Positions 1 to 11,905 of a stretch of 64,000 bases of DNA are shown piece after piece. The position numbers were made by a program, and so were the translations under genes. Origin of the DNA: Cordilura impudica. Its lineage: Eukaryota; Arthropoda; Insecta; Diptera; Scathophagidae. The stretch is taken from positions 18,202,422 to 18,266,421 of the forward strand of contig OY821518.1 in assembly GCA_963682025.1 (NCBI GenBank), given 5' to 3'. Under the pieces are notes generated by a model. The model saw only the letters and a list, made by a program, of their open reading frames with translations, searched no databases and had not been told where the DNA came from. Numbering within the stretch: the stretch's first letter is position 1; every line of letters starts with the position of its first letter.

Positions 1-106
1 AAAATGTTCGAATTTAAAATCTCACCCCTTAGCGAAAAACTGAGAAACACAAAGTTTTGGGTCAATCAAAAAAAATTTATAGCTACCTCAACGCGTCTGA
101 ATATTT

Positions 107-1285
107 CATGACTTTTTTTTTTCAGATTTTACGAAAATTTCGTTCTATAGTTTAATTTTTTCGACAAGCTGTTATATAAGTCGACTTCAGTACTAAATAA
201 TCCCTTCAAAAGGCTGTAAAGCTTAAAGATAGAAGAAAAAGTCGCCAAAAAATAACAAATGCCCTACACCACTTTTGCGCCAAAAAAAATACGTCCTGAA
301 ATTTGACGCAAATTTTTTCAAACTTTAAGAAATTAATTAAAACCATCATTTTTGTTTTGGTCCCTATACCTATAAATACTCAAAAAGGAAGTATTGTTTT
401 ATTATCAAAGCAGTGAGACCAAACATGGAAAATTTTGTTGATAAAATTTTGAGGACTCCTTTTTTAAGTTTTAAAAAGTTTTCTTAAACAAAATTTAACA
501 AAATAGATCCATTTTTGCTCTAAGGTGTTGGTAAGTATACGTAAGAGATTAACTATGTGAATCTTTAAGTAAATTTATGTGCTATAATTTTTTTTACAAA
601 GCATTTTTTTTAGCAGATTTCGAGAAAAATTATTTTTTTTTGTGAAATATTCAGTATATCGCACCTGTACCTCTAAAGTGAGTCAACTCAAAATTTTTCA
701 ACTTTCACTTTTTGCAAGAAAACAATAAACAGTGGTCATATCTAACCACTGTAAAAATTTTAAATCGTTTTTTCTAGTTTTCCGCACAAACATAGAGTTG
801 TAACCCTATTTGTGTTATAAGAGTAGCTTCTTTAGAATCCACTAAAAAGACATATTTTGATTTGCAGCCAAAAAACTTGTTAATTTTGATGATCACTGAA
901 AAAATCGCAAAAACAACTACTGTTGTATACTTGTTATTCGCAATTCTTTACAATGAAGCAACTGTTTTTAAATTTTATAGTAAATATTAAAAATAGTTTA
1001 TCAGTTTTCCACTTTTAAATGCTATATTTTATTATAATAGTCTATGTATTCGAAAAAGAATTGTATGACCCCTATATTCCTCTTGGACTTGGGGTCACAT
1101 ATGACTCCAAACTTATAAAAAACAATTTGTTAAAAAAATTCAAATGTTTTGTAAGTGGTATTTAATTTTTAGATGTGACGCTAAAATATAATAACCAAAT
1201 GTGCGGGTCTTCCATCCTCGAAATTTGCAATAAATCGAACAACGCTAACCCATGACCTGACGACTCCAAAATTTGAATTTGGCAT
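107..1285 (+). repeat. Dispersed noncoding repeat, copy 1 (inverted partner at 31480-32310)
   Basis: Blocks of this stretch reappear reverse-complemented at 31480-32310, for example the block around tacgaaaatttcgttctata, the block gagattaact near 548 and the block tagatgtgacgc near 1172. No convincing open frame is present. The copy here is interrupted at 657-1002 by a MITE that the partner lacks. The true ends and the element class are unknown; it could be a nonautonomous DNA element or an untranslated part of a longer transposon. Confidence 0.65.
659..1002 (+). mobile_element. MITE, truncated copy (full copy at 14804-15212)
   Basis: It begins TCGCACCTGTACCTCTAAAG directly after a TA and matches the full copy at 14804-15212 along most of its length. 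The right inverted repeat seen in the full copy is missing here. It lies inside the dispersed repeat at 107-1285, and the inverted partner copy at 31.7 kb has no insert at this point, so the insertion site is visible as a paralogous empty site. Confidence 0.75.
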
Positions 1286-1451
1286 ACTTAGAAAAATTAA
1301 TTTTTCTAGTAAACTAGATGAAACCCTTACTTTGGGTTGGGAAATAAAATTGTTCTTTATTTTACCATTTTTTATGATTTGATGTTTATGATGATTTTAT
1401 AATTTGACGTCATTAACATATTTGGACCTGGCGCAAAATGGTACCAAGCTA

Positions 1452-2086
1452 ACGGGTGATTTTTTTGAGGTTAGGATTTTCATGCATTAGTATTTGACAG
1501 ATCACGTGGGATTTCAGACATGGTGTCAAAGAGAAAGATGCTCAGTATGCTTTGACATTTCATCATGAATAGACTTACTAACGAGCAACGCTTGCAAATC
1601 ATTGAATTTTATTACAAAAATCAGTGTTCGGTTCGAAATGTGTTTCGCGCTTTACGTCCGATTTATGGTCTCCATAATCGACCAAGTGAGCAAACAATTA
1701 ATGCGATTGTGACCAAGTTTCGCACTCAGTTTACTTTATTGGACATTAAACCAACCACACGAATGCGTACAGTGCGTACAGAAGAGAATATTGCGTCTGT
1801 TTCTGAGAGTGTTACTGAAGACCGTGAAATATCGATTCGTCGCCGTTCGCAGCAATTGGGTTTGTGTTATTCGACCACATGGAAGATTTTACGCAAAGAT
1901 CTTGGTGTAAAACCGTATAAAATACAGCTCGTGCAAGAACTGAAGCCGAACGATCTGCCACAACGTCTAATTTTCAGTGAATGGGCCCTAGAAAAGTTGG
2001 CAGAAAATCCGCTTTTTTATCGACAAATTTTGTTCAGCGATGAGGCTCATTTCTGGTTGAATGGCTTCGTAAATAAGCAAAATTAG
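1452..2086 (+). pseudogene. Mariner-like (DD41D type) transposase, 5' fragment
   Basis: The element appears to start at acgggtgatttttttgagg after a TA at 1450. An ATG at 1565 opens a 173-residue frame (MNRLTNEQRL...) with the N-terminal helix-turn-helix region of mariner transposases, a SIRRRSQQLG second-helix motif near residue 91, the QELKPNDLPQR linker, and the first catalytic aspartate in SDEAHF near residue 159. It stops right after VNKQN; the second and third catalytic acids and the 3' terminal repeat are absent, so it is a dead 5' fragment. The motif pattern matches the frameshifted mariner at 47 kb, which shows a DD41D triad, so I place both in that broad group. Confidence 0.85.
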
Positions 2087-2639
2087 TATAGGACGATTAA
2101 GTGAAAAAATTCAAATATTTTGCAAATTCTGCTGAATTTTGGATCATTTGAATCCTATTATTAAACGCCTTAACCTCTATTAAAATATTTGTTATTTCTG
2201 ACGTTTTATTTCAACTGTTTCCCAAATCCAATTGTGTATTTCAATACATTATTTTTCTAATTAATTTTTAAAAAATAATGTCAATAAATAATAATGTGGA
2301 GAGTTAAAAACCAGAATAATAGATGATTTTTCTTCTGCAAAATAAAATTTTTAAGAAATATTTTATGAATTAATCTACTTAAAAAATTATCAAGAAATAT
2401 CGTAGAAGAGGTGATTGAGTTGTCAGTTGAGTTGAGTTGTTGTTTATGCGGCAGGGCCCGTAAAAGTAGTCAAATATAGTATAATTTAATGGCAAGGGAG
2501 TTTAACAAATATCCAAATTCTACCTAATGAGGTCACTAGCAATCTCAAGCTAAGAATATTTGCTCAAAATGTTTACCAAAGTGCAATTGGGCCTGATCTT
2601 GGTTGTTATCGTCTTTTTTGATAAAAAAAAAAAAAAACA
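2087..2639. other. AT-rich DNA, no gene seen
   Basis: This interval between the mariner fragment and the Tc1 relic has no supported reading frame. Part of it may be the eroded 5' half of the Tc1 element that follows, but I cannot align it with confidence. Confidence 0.5.
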
Positions 2640-3220
2640 TGTGAACTGATCTAGATGGAATTGTAATCCTGTTCTCTATTCAGATGAGTTTAAATTTAAT
2701 TTTAGAGGCATTGTTGGATGAATGTTTATACGATGACCAATGGAAAAAGGCTAGACTTAAAATATACAAATAAAACTATTAAGTTTGGTGGTAGCACTAT
2801 TTTGGTATGGGGTGCTTTTAGCGCCAAGGAATGAGCCCAATTAATAAAGTAAAAGATACTATAGCTTCAATTAAATATATGCATATTGTAAACGATTTAG
2901 TATATCAATAGGCGAAGGAAAATATGCACCTGGTGTAGTAGTTCCAACAAAGCACATCCCCAAAGTTGTAACCGAATGGCTACAGTCAAATGGAGTTAGT
3001 GTTTTGAAATGACCAGCCCAATCAACCCATCTCAACTAATTCAAGATCTATGCGAAATTATAGATCGGAAACTATGGGCTCTAAATTACACAAGCAAGAC
3101 ATATCGCAAGAGGCAGTTAATTCAGAGTAAAAGAAAATTTAAATGGATTCCATCAACAATTTATTGGACTCCATGCCTCGGTGTTGTGAAAATACTGAAG
3201 CGAAAAATAGAAGAAAGGTT
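2640..3220 (+). pseudogene. Tc1-type transposase relic
   Basis: Scattered over three frames are the landmarks of a Tc1 transposase in the right order: YSDEFKF near 2680 (first catalytic D), RRPMEKG near 2735, KFGG near 2785 with the WYGVLLAP region after it, the VVTEWLQSNGV equivalent near 2970, SPINPSQLIQDLCEIIDRKL at 3012-3071 (the usual third acidic motif, now SPINPSQ), and LLDSMPRC near 3161 close to the C terminus. Many stops and frameshifts separate them. The short frames starting at 3009 and 3143 are pieces of this relic. I could not find the terminal repeats. Confidence 0.8.
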
Positions 3221-3605
3221 TTCAGTTATTCTATAGAAAACGATTCGAATATTTTCTTAAAAATTAATACTTTTAAGTTTTGTTATTTTTTTTTTTGTTT
3301 TTTTCTGAATTTAAACTATTTTGTGGTAATATTTTTTTTACTCCTTTTCTCTTAACTCAGAGTGTCTGTTTGTCTGACGAAAAAAATATGGATCGATTTT
3401 TAGCCCTTTTCTATTGATCCAGTCGAACTGAAACTATGCATACAGACTCGTGGCGACGATAAAAATTATCTAACAAATTTAGTTTGGGAAACTTAATCAT
3501 AGTATGATTTTGGACTTTTCAAAATTTTAATGGTTTTTTAAATTGGCAACCAACTTTCATTTTCAGTCAATCAATTATTTAATTATATGGTTGTAAATTT
3601 TATTA

Positions 3606-4232
3606 AAACAAGTAAGAAAATTATAGTCGGTCTACACCGACTATAGGATACCCTATACCATGCGTTTAGAGACCCTACCCCACAGGCCCAACTAATTGGA
3701 CATAGAAATTAAGCTAAACCAAATTTGAGTGGGATTTTTATAAATTTATTTTTCTTTAGATATGAAAAAGTTCATATCGGATGCTATATCTATATGGGGA
3801 CCAGGCCCAAAAATGGACCGATCCTGACCATGTTTGGTAAGGTCTCTTGCATTTTGCAAAAATATATAAAAACAAAATTTGAGAAGAATCAGTGCAATAT
3901 TTCTGTTTTTTGATAGATTTAAGTGAAGATCGGGAAGCAGCTCTATATGGGGCCTATGACTAGGAGTTCTCCAATAGGGATAGTTTTTGGACTACTGATT
4001 AATGGATGTAATATATACATACAAACCCAAATTGGCTAAGACTTATATGATAATTTGGATCTTATGGCAATTTAAGTCGATTTCATAGGGGTCATTTGTA
4101 TGGGGGCTAGGTCTGAACATGGACCGATTCTCACCAATTTCAACAGCGTTCATCTCATGGCCGATAAAAGCTTATATACCAAATTTCATCAAAATATATT
4201 CATATTTGCGACCTGCAGTTTGATTACAAAAT
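3606..4232 (+). repeat. TAGTCGG-family repeat, copy A (3' truncated)
   Basis: It begins aacaagtaagaaaattatag and the near-palindromic TAGTCGGTCTACACCGACTA, followed by ataccctataccatgcg. It matches the other copies through ctgcagtttgattacaaa near 4232 and then breaks off, lacking the (ACGG)n tract and the right hairpin. Opposed codon frames are not conserved, so it is treated as noncoding. Confidence 0.85.
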
Positions 4233-4857
4233 AGATGTCAAAATCGCTCAAATTCGTAAATATTATAGAAAGTAATTGTAATATTCAAATTCGATAGTAA
4301 GGGCATTTGGTCTAGATCGGATATAATATCTTTAATTGTTCTTTATAATTTGTGAGCGATAAGAAGTAATAGCCAAACACGATACTTCGCCAGCGATGAC
4401 TTAAAAAAAATCTCACTAACAGAAATACAGAATTATTTAAAAGTAAAAAATAAAAATCTGAAAATTTACTCAAAGATAGTCCAAATTTCCCAACTCAGTC
4501 AGATAGCTTAAGTTTATGAACATCAGTAAGAATTCTTTCATAAATTCCTCAGAAAAACTCTACCATAACAAGACAATTTTAGCCTTACCGAAATATTGAA
4601 GTATTGAACGACTTTTTGCAAAATCATTGAACAAAATTCTACTACAAGATTCATCCTAAATCAAAATGGTGAGTATCAGCTGTATGAATACAGAATAATT
4701 TTTTAACCTTAGATTTTTTCAAAATTGTCTTCCGCATACATTACTTTTGAAAACAAGTTAGCTGTAAGGCTCGTTAGATGCCGATTACAAAATTAATAAG
4801 ATACACTTTTAATGAAAACACAGCTTTAAGAAATTTAAATGGTAATAATTTTTTTCT

Positions 4858-5218
4858 AGCAGATTCCAGCGCTCGAAATTCTTGTGCAATTTCTAGGCAG
4901 ATTTATGTTTCAACATAGCCAATTCACAAACCAGTGTTTTTATGGTTTATTATTATTGTGAATTAAGATAGCAAACTCATTAACAAACACCATAACAAAT
5001 TTAATAAAGTACACATAGCATATGTATAATTTTATGTATGTGTTAGTATCAACCTTAAATGCAATTTACTCAAAATAAAACAAAAAATTTAAAAATCTGT
5101 AAATTTGTAAAATGGCTAAAAACAAATACCTTTCAAATAATATCTGTTTGGCCAAAATCGGGATAAAACGGTAGAACACAACATCGGTCACAAGAAATCA
5201 CCTTGCCTATTAATATTA
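4858..5218 (+). repeat. Dispersed repeat, direct partner at 11540-11905
   Basis: The blocks tagcagattccag, tttatgtatgtgttagta, aaatacctttcaaat and atcggtcacaagaaatc occur in the same order here and at 11540-11905, with moderate divergence. There is no coding potential. The right end abuts a TAGTCGG-family copy. Class unknown. Confidence 0.7.
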
Positions 5219-5224
5219 CGGATA

Positions 5225-5487
5225 TCCTATACCATTATGTGGTCAGATTATAATGACTTTTTGGCGATGTTTGTAACTACCAAAAATATATGACCTATAC
5301 CCAACTTTTATTATACCGATCGACTCAAAATTAGTTTATGAGTTGAAAAATTTATAACAATGCCACTCAAATTGGGTTTATGATTAATTTCTATATCCAC
5401 TTAGTTGGGCCTAAGACATAGGGTCTTTAAATGCATGGTATAGGGTATCGTATAGTCGGTCTAGACCGAATATTATTTTCTTGTTTT
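5225..5487 (-). repeat. TAGTCGG-family repeat, internally deleted copy
   Basis: Both family ends are present in reverse orientation (tatcctataccattatgtgg at the left, gtatcgtatagtcggtctag at the right), but the middle ~480 bp, including the GTCY tract, is missing. The deletion joins the segment around tttgtaactaccaaaaatat to the segment around ccactcaaattgggtttatg. Confidence 0.8.
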
Positions 5488-5604
5488 GATTAGCATTGTT
5501 TCAGCCAATGAAATATCACTTGTTTACTATATATTTTTCTTATTGATGTTCAAAGTATGTTTCCGCGTTTCCAGGCTGTGTGAAAAGGATTGTTTTACGT
5601 GTTT

Positions 5605-5874
5605 TTAGGCGAACGGGGTAGAGAAACAAGCGGGATAGAAAATGAGTCTCATTTTCTTTTTTGGCAGATTTTTATAGACATTTATTCCTACGTTCTTTCG
5701 TTTCTTGACAAGTTGTTCTATTCTTATACTAGTCTCGACAAATTGACAAGTGATTTTTTTTTGTAAACCACCTTTGAAAGAAATATGTTTAAAGGCTAAT
5801 TCCATAGCTATAGCCACAGCATTCTGGGATCTTTTTAATCCAATATTATATAGTAAAACTTTATCATTATTCAT
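5605..5874 (-). CDS. Unassigned 89-residue open frame
   Basis: An ATG-started frame (MNNDKVLLYN...) with a lysine- and arginine-rich, partly helical composition and no motif I recognise. There is no visible splice context and it lies in AT-rich DNA where frames of this size arise by chance. It is listed only because it does not overlap a known repeat. A real small gene or a gene relic cannot be excluded. Confidence 0.15.
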   Translation of the reverse strand: MNNDKVLLYNIGLKRSQNAVAIAMELAFKHISFKGGLQKKITCQFVETSIRIEQLVKKRKNVGINVYKNLPKKKMRLIFYPACFSTPFA

Positions 5875-5934
5875 AAAAATATAGAAACATATTTACCATT
5901 AGAAAAAGTGAGAAAGTATTATTATTATTAATAA

Positions 5935-8045
5935 TTGGAGGCAAAATGCAATCGCGACAATATACAATATACAATATACATTTTAGATGATGTTTGTAAA
6001 ACACAGAAAAGCTCTGAAGTTATTTGTATGAGAAATAAGAAAGAGTTGTTCATAGTTAATATAAGAGCTAGTTTATATATTAAAAATAATAATTTTCAAA
6101 ATTACTTAAATGAAATTTTCCTTTCTTACTGGAAAAATGGGTGCTATAAAAATATTTAAAAGTTCATCTAACAAACTAGTCATATTATCGTACACTTTTC
6201 TTTGCATGGAATTACCCTAAGGTGATTTTATTAAACGCAATTTAAACTTAAAAAAAATATAATGAAATGTGGACAAAAGGATTTAAATTTTCCTTAATTT
6301 TCTCGCGTAATCAAAAATGCAATGTGGTTCTTTAGTTGTTTGTTTATTGCGAATGACCAAATTAAAAGATTGATAAAATATATTTAAAAAAATCAACAGT
6401 AATTGCAACCAAAAACAGAATTTACGTAACATCTTAAAAAAAAATTGAAGAAAAATCCTGCCTGAAGAGCCCTCATCTAATTGCCCTCATATTTTCTATC
6501 ACTTCTTTATGTGAGAGTTTAGTTGTTATGGAGAAAGTTTTTAAAAATTGAGTTTTTCTCTCCAAAATTAAGGAGTGTTAATATAAAATATGTAATTATC
6601 ATACAAGTTGCATATCATATTTAAAAAAATTACAAGAAAGTGTTTAAAATATTTAGTAAATTGATTTAAAACAGTAAATGTGTTAAAAAATTAAATGCAA
6701 AATGTAAATTATTAATTAAAAATTAACAAAAACTTATTTATTCTACCCACCACGCCAACTGGGTTGTCAACGGAAGCACTGCCTTTCGTTTGTTTCTATT
6801 TTGTGTTTACATTGGTGTTGTTTTTGCTTAAGCATTGCGTTATTAGTAAAAGAGACAGCTAAGCACTATTATGGATAAAATTATTAAAATCCTTATAAAG
6901 TAAAAAATTAATTAAAAAATAATATCAAAATCCACCTGCAAATAAGTTATAAAATAAATTAATAAAGCAAAGCGCAGTCGACAATGTCTTAAGAAATATA
7001 AATATTACAAAAAAAAAAATTTTAAATATATATTAAAAAAATTGTATAACAGTGAACACATTGAAAATGTAAATTATTAATTAAAATTTAAAAAAAATCA
7101 TTAATTTAAGCCACTGAGTTAGATCTACCGCCAACGCTGATTACCGCTTGTTTCCGTTTTGTGTTTACATTGATATTGGTTTTGCGAAAGCATTGTACGA
7201 TTAGTAAAGAGACAAATCAAATTTAATTGATTCGATAAAAACAGACAATAGATTATGATTACCCCATTTAAATTTTGTGGTCAAAAACTTTTTTGACGAA
7301 ATACCATTTAAATAGTAATTTAAAATTGATATACAATTTTAAAAAATCATTAAAAACAAAATTTTAATTTAAGTCTGTACTTGAACAATTTTAGACATCA
7401 TCGAAAAATATTTTCCAAAAAATTAAATGGACTCGGTAGCGATTGATATCGTTTAATTTTTTATTTTTTTCAATATGTTCAGATAAATTGATTTTATCAC
7501 CAAGCCAGTTATATTGATAAAAGCAATTAAAAAGTTGAAGAATTATGTCTGGGTGAGGTGAGTGTTTTTTAACTTTATTATTAATTTTTAAACGATGGTA
7601 TTTGCTTTCATATTTTTAATGGGTTTTAATGTTATTATGTGATTCATTTTTAATTGTTTGCTTAAACATTTAAATTTTATTAAGAAATATTAACTGCATG
7701 GCCAAGAACAGAATATTAACACAAATTTTCCATATCAATTAATAATAAAGCTGCTTAATACCACAGCTGTCTTAAACAGTTAGAAAATCTCTAAAATTAT
7801 ATTAAATTTGCGATTTTATGGACTAATTGATGTGGTTCTTATTTCAATTTTTAATTAAAACAGCTGAAATTTTTAATAAATTTTTAAAAAAAAAATTAAA
7901 TTGATATATTTTCAATTTAAATTTATACAATTTCCTCGGAGTTTTTTACAAATTAGATTATACATACTTAGTGTATTATAAAACAGTGATTTTGAAAAAT
8001 TGTGAGCTCTCTGGCCTTCCGTCAGCTAGACAAAAAAAATTAATA
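5935..8045. other. AT-rich DNA with an old tandem duplication (6590-7300)
   Basis: Around 6770-6860 and again around 7135-7215 there is a matching GC-richer block (tttgttt, ttttgtgtttacattg, gcattg, ttagtaaa, gagacag/gagacaa), each preceded by the string gtaaattattaattaaaa. The two blocks are about 365 bp apart and clearly diverged. The rest of the interval shows no supported gene. Confidence 0.5.
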
Positions 8046-8049
8046 AAAA

Positions 8050-8793
8050 ACAAGTAAAAAAATTATAGTCGGTGTAGACCGACTATACGATACCCTATAC
8101 CATGCGTTTAGAGACCCTATCTCTCAGGCCCAACTAACTGGATATAGAAAATAAGCATAAACCAAATTTGAGTGGGATTTTTATTAACTTTTTCGGCTGC
8201 AGATATGAAAAAGTTCATATGGGATGTTATATCTATATGGGGACTAGGCCCAAAAATTGACCGATCCTGACCATGTTTGGTAAAGTCTCTTGTATTTTGC
8301 AAAAATATATACAAACAAAATTTGAGAAGAATCAGTGCAATATTTTTGTTTTTTGATAGATTTAAGTGAAGATCGGGAAGCAGCTCTATGTGGGGTCTAT
8401 GACTAAGAGTTGTCTAATAGGGATCATTTTTGGACTACTGATTAATGGATGTAATATATACATACAAACCCAATTTGACTAAGATTTGTATGATAATTTG
8501 GATCTTATGGCAATATATGTTGATTTCATAGGGGCCATTTGTATGGGGTCTAGGTCTGAACATGGAAAATTTCATCAAAACACATTGATATTTGCGACCT
8601 GCCGTTTGATTACAAACTTTACATGGACACACAGACGGACGGACGGAAGGACGGACATCGTTAAATCGAATCAGATAGTCATTCTGATTCGATCGGTATA
8701 ATTAAAGATGGGTGTAGGTCAAATATTTTTGGTTGTTACAAACAGCAGCACAAAGTCATTATACCCAAACCACATAGTCGTATAGGGTATAAA
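8050..8793 (+). repeat. TAGTCGG-family repeat, copy B (near full length)
   Basis: It runs from acaagtaaaaaaattatagt to gtatagggtataa. Diagnostic blocks in order: the terminal palindrome (here with one mismatch), gcgtttagagaccctat, aagatcgggaagcagctcta, ggtctgaacatgga, the (ACGG)n tract near 8630-8658, tcggtataattaaagatggg and cattatacccaaaccacata. A deletion near 8560 removes the caatttcaatagcg block found in other copies. Frames on the reverse strand (8117-8314, 8435-8632) mirror those in other copies because the DNA is conserved. Confidence 0.9.
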
Positions 8794-9059
8794 AATTACA
8801 GACAGCTATCTCCCTCGAATATTTCATTTCATAAATAATTATTGCTGTTTAGAAATAATACTTCTGACCTATTAACCATAATTTTGCTTAATCTTATGCA
8901 TGAATGGTTTGAGAATAAGGGATTTGCACATATAACTTTTGTGAGGAACAAACATGTCAGCATAGTTCGAAAAAAAGTTATACTGAAGGTATCAAAAAGA
9001 GGCCTTAATAGTTTCAAAACCCTTAACTGGCATATATCGGATTATATTTCTTTATAAAA

Positions 9060-9810
9060 TACATTGTCTTTTTAAGAATAGATACTTCTCAAGGAATATG
9101 TACATTTTTAAGGGAATGTACTAAAAAAGTACTTTTTAAAAAAGGTGCATTAAGAAAATTATTTTAAGAAAATGTACCTTTTTGATGAAAGGTTCTTCTT
9201 TAAGACTAATTCATTTTTCAAGAAAAGGTACTTATTAAGAAAATGATCTTTTTTATGAAAATATGATTTTTTAACAAGATGTGCTTTTTTACTAAAAGGT
9301 ACTTTTTTCGAAAACAATTTTTTTTAAATATTGTTTTTTTTTTAAGAAAAGGTAATATTTTAAGAAAAACAAAATATAATTTAAGAGTGGGATCCATTTT
9401 AAGAAAATGTATTATAAAGTTTATTTTTAAAAACGTACTTTTTACAGAAAATCAAAATTTCTAGGAAAATTTTTTAAGAAAATGAATTTTTAAAGAACTG
9501 GTTCTGTTTGAAGGTAAAACACTTTTTTTGAAAGGTACTTTTAAAATGACAAGTACTTTTCTTTTAAAGAAAATTGGAACTCTTTTTGAAATTTACTCTT
9601 TCAAGAAAATTTACCTGTCAAAAAAGGTAGTTTTTTCAGAAAAGGTACTTTTTTTGGAAAAGGTGCTTTTTTCAGAAAAGGTGCTTTTTAACAAACGGTA
9701 CTTTTTTAGGAAAATGTACTTTTTAAGAAATGGTACTGTTTCAAAAAAATTTGTTTTTAACACAAGGAATTTTAAGCAAAATGTACCTGTTTAAAATAAG
9801 CTAGTTTTTA
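9060..9810 (+). repeat. Degenerate minisatellite, part 1
   Basis: A long run of imperfect ~18-20-bp units of the type aaggtactttttaagaaa / ttttcagaaaaggtactt. It resumes after the TAGTCGG copy C at about 10601, so one array was split by that insertion. Short frames at 9279 and 9528 are repeat translations. Confidence 0.8.
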
Positions 9811-10600
9811 AACAAGTAAGAAAATTATAGTCGGTCTAGACCGACTATACGATACCCTATACCATGCGTTTAGAAACCCTATCTCATAGGCCCAACTAAC
9901 TGGACATTGAAAATAAGCAAAAACCAAATTTGAGTGGGATTTTTATTAATTTTTTTGGCTGCAGATATGAAAAAGTTCATATCGGATGCTATATCTATAA
10001 AGGGACTAGGTCCAAAAATGGACCGATCCTGATTATGTTTGGTAAAGTCTCTTGTATTTTGCAAAAATATGTACAAACAAAATTTGAGAAGAATTAGTGC
10101 AATATTTTTGTTTTTTAATAGATTTAAGTGAAGATCGGGAAGCAGCTCTATATGGGGTCAAAGGGATCATTTTTGGACTACTCATTAGTGGATGTAATGA
10201 ACGCATACAAACCCAATTTGAGTAAGATCTATATGACAATTTGGATCTTATGGCAATTTATGTCGATTTCATATGGGTAATTTGTATGGGGGCTAGGTCT
10301 GAACATGGACCGATTCTCACCAATTTCAATAGCGTTCATCCCATGGCCGATAAAATCTTATATACCAAATTTCATCAAAATATATTCATATTTGCGACCT
10401 GCAGTTTGATTGCAAGCTTTACATGGACACACAGACGGACGGACGGGCGGACGGACGGACGGACATTGTTAAATCAACTCAGAAAGTGATTCTGATTCGA
10501 TCGGTATAATTAAAGATGGGTCTAGGTCAAATATTTTTGGTTGTTACAAACAGCAGCACAAAGTCATTATACCCAAACCACATAGTGGTATAAGGTATAA
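9811..10600 (+). repeat. TAGTCGG-family repeat, copy C (full length)
   Basis: It starts aacaagtaagaaaattatag. A perfect 24-bp palindrome centred on GGTCTAGACC occupies 9826-9849. The copy carries all family blocks, an (ACGG)n-type tract near 10434-10466, and ends in the imperfect hairpin region acccaaaccacatagtggta followed by taaggtataaa. It is inserted in the middle of a minisatellite, which gives its order of insertion. Confidence 0.92.
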
Positions 10601-11235
10601 AAAAAAAACTTTTTCATAAAAGATACTTCTTAAGAAAATATATGTTTTAAGAAAGATTACTTTTTTAGGAAAATGTACTTTTTTAAAAAATGGTGCTTTT
10701 TCAAAAAATTTTCTTTTTAACACAAGGAATTTTAAGAAAATTTACCTGTTTAAAACAACCTACTTTTTTAAAAAAGGTAGTTTTTCAGAAAAGGTTTTTT
10801 TTCAGCAAAGGCTTTTTTCTCAGAAAAGGTACTTTTTAAGAGAGATACTTTTTTAGGAAAATGTACTTTTTAAGATATGGTAGTTTTTCAAAAAATTTTC
10901 TTTTTAACACAACTAATTTTAAGAAAATTTACCTTTTTAAAATAAGCTACTTTTTAAAAATAAGTAGTTTTTTCAGAAAAGGTACTTTTTTCAGAAAAGA
11001 TACTTTTTCAGAAAAGGTACTTTTTCAGAAAAGGTACTTTTTAAGAAATTTTTTTTTAACACAGGCAATTTTATTCAGATTATAAAGTTTTTGAGATTTT
11101 TGAAGAAAAATATTGTTTTAAAAAATTATATTTTTCTAAAAACGTAATTCTTCAAGAAAATGTACTTTTTTGGACAAAAGGAACATTTTGAAAAACTTCA
11201 CATTTTTTAGAAAATGCAGTCTATTATGCAAATGC
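10601..11235 (+). repeat. Degenerate minisatellite, part 2
   Basis: Continuation of the array at 9060-9810 with the same aaggtacttttt and ttcagaaa motifs, decaying toward 11235. Confidence 0.75.
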
Positions 11236-11539
11236 AAGTTCTTCAGAAATGGCATGTGTTCTATCAATTTGCTTTTTCGAACCGAAAGGTCTCTAACAAC
11301 CTTAACGCCTTATTCATATGGGGTGTTCTAACTAGAACTTAATATTTTTCTACAATCTTAGTTTTCGAGATATAAGCGACTTTACATTACGCGCCAAAAT
11401 TTTATTTTTTCAATCTGGTAACTCTGAATATAGTTTATATTAAAGTACATAATTTCAACAAATGTGCTATGCAAGGCTTGGTCTTCGATTTTGTCTTACC
11501 CGTCAAAATTGTGTTAAATTTGTTAAATTTATTAATAAC

Positions 11540-11905
11540 TAGCAGATTCCAGAACTCGAAATTCGAGCGGAAATTCTAGGAAATTTTATTTTTTCATTTA
11601 AAGACCTAAAATGTATGCTTCACAATTCAACTCATTTTAAATGAAGAAAACCACCTCAACACATTAACACAAATACATTTACAAATTTAATATCACACAT
11701 ATAGCATTGTAGAATTTTATGTATGTGTTAGTAGCAACTTTAAACGACCATAACTTAAAAAAGTGTTCCAGATGATGAAAATTTGTAAATCTGGGTAACA
11801 GCTAAAAATAAATACCTTTCAAATGATAAATTTCTAGTCAAAATCGGGGTAAAACTGTGAAACTTACATCGGTCACAAGAAATCGCCTTGACTAATAATA
11901 TTATA
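11540..11905 (+). repeat. Dispersed repeat, direct partner of 4858-5218
   Basis: It shares ordered blocks with 4858-5218, from tagcagattccag to atcggtcacaagaaatcgcc. Noncoding; ends undefined. Confidence 0.7.

Noticed and set aside
9279..9794. Frames of 61 and 88 codons rich in F, L and K
   Set aside because: They are translations of the tactttt / aagaaaa minisatellite.
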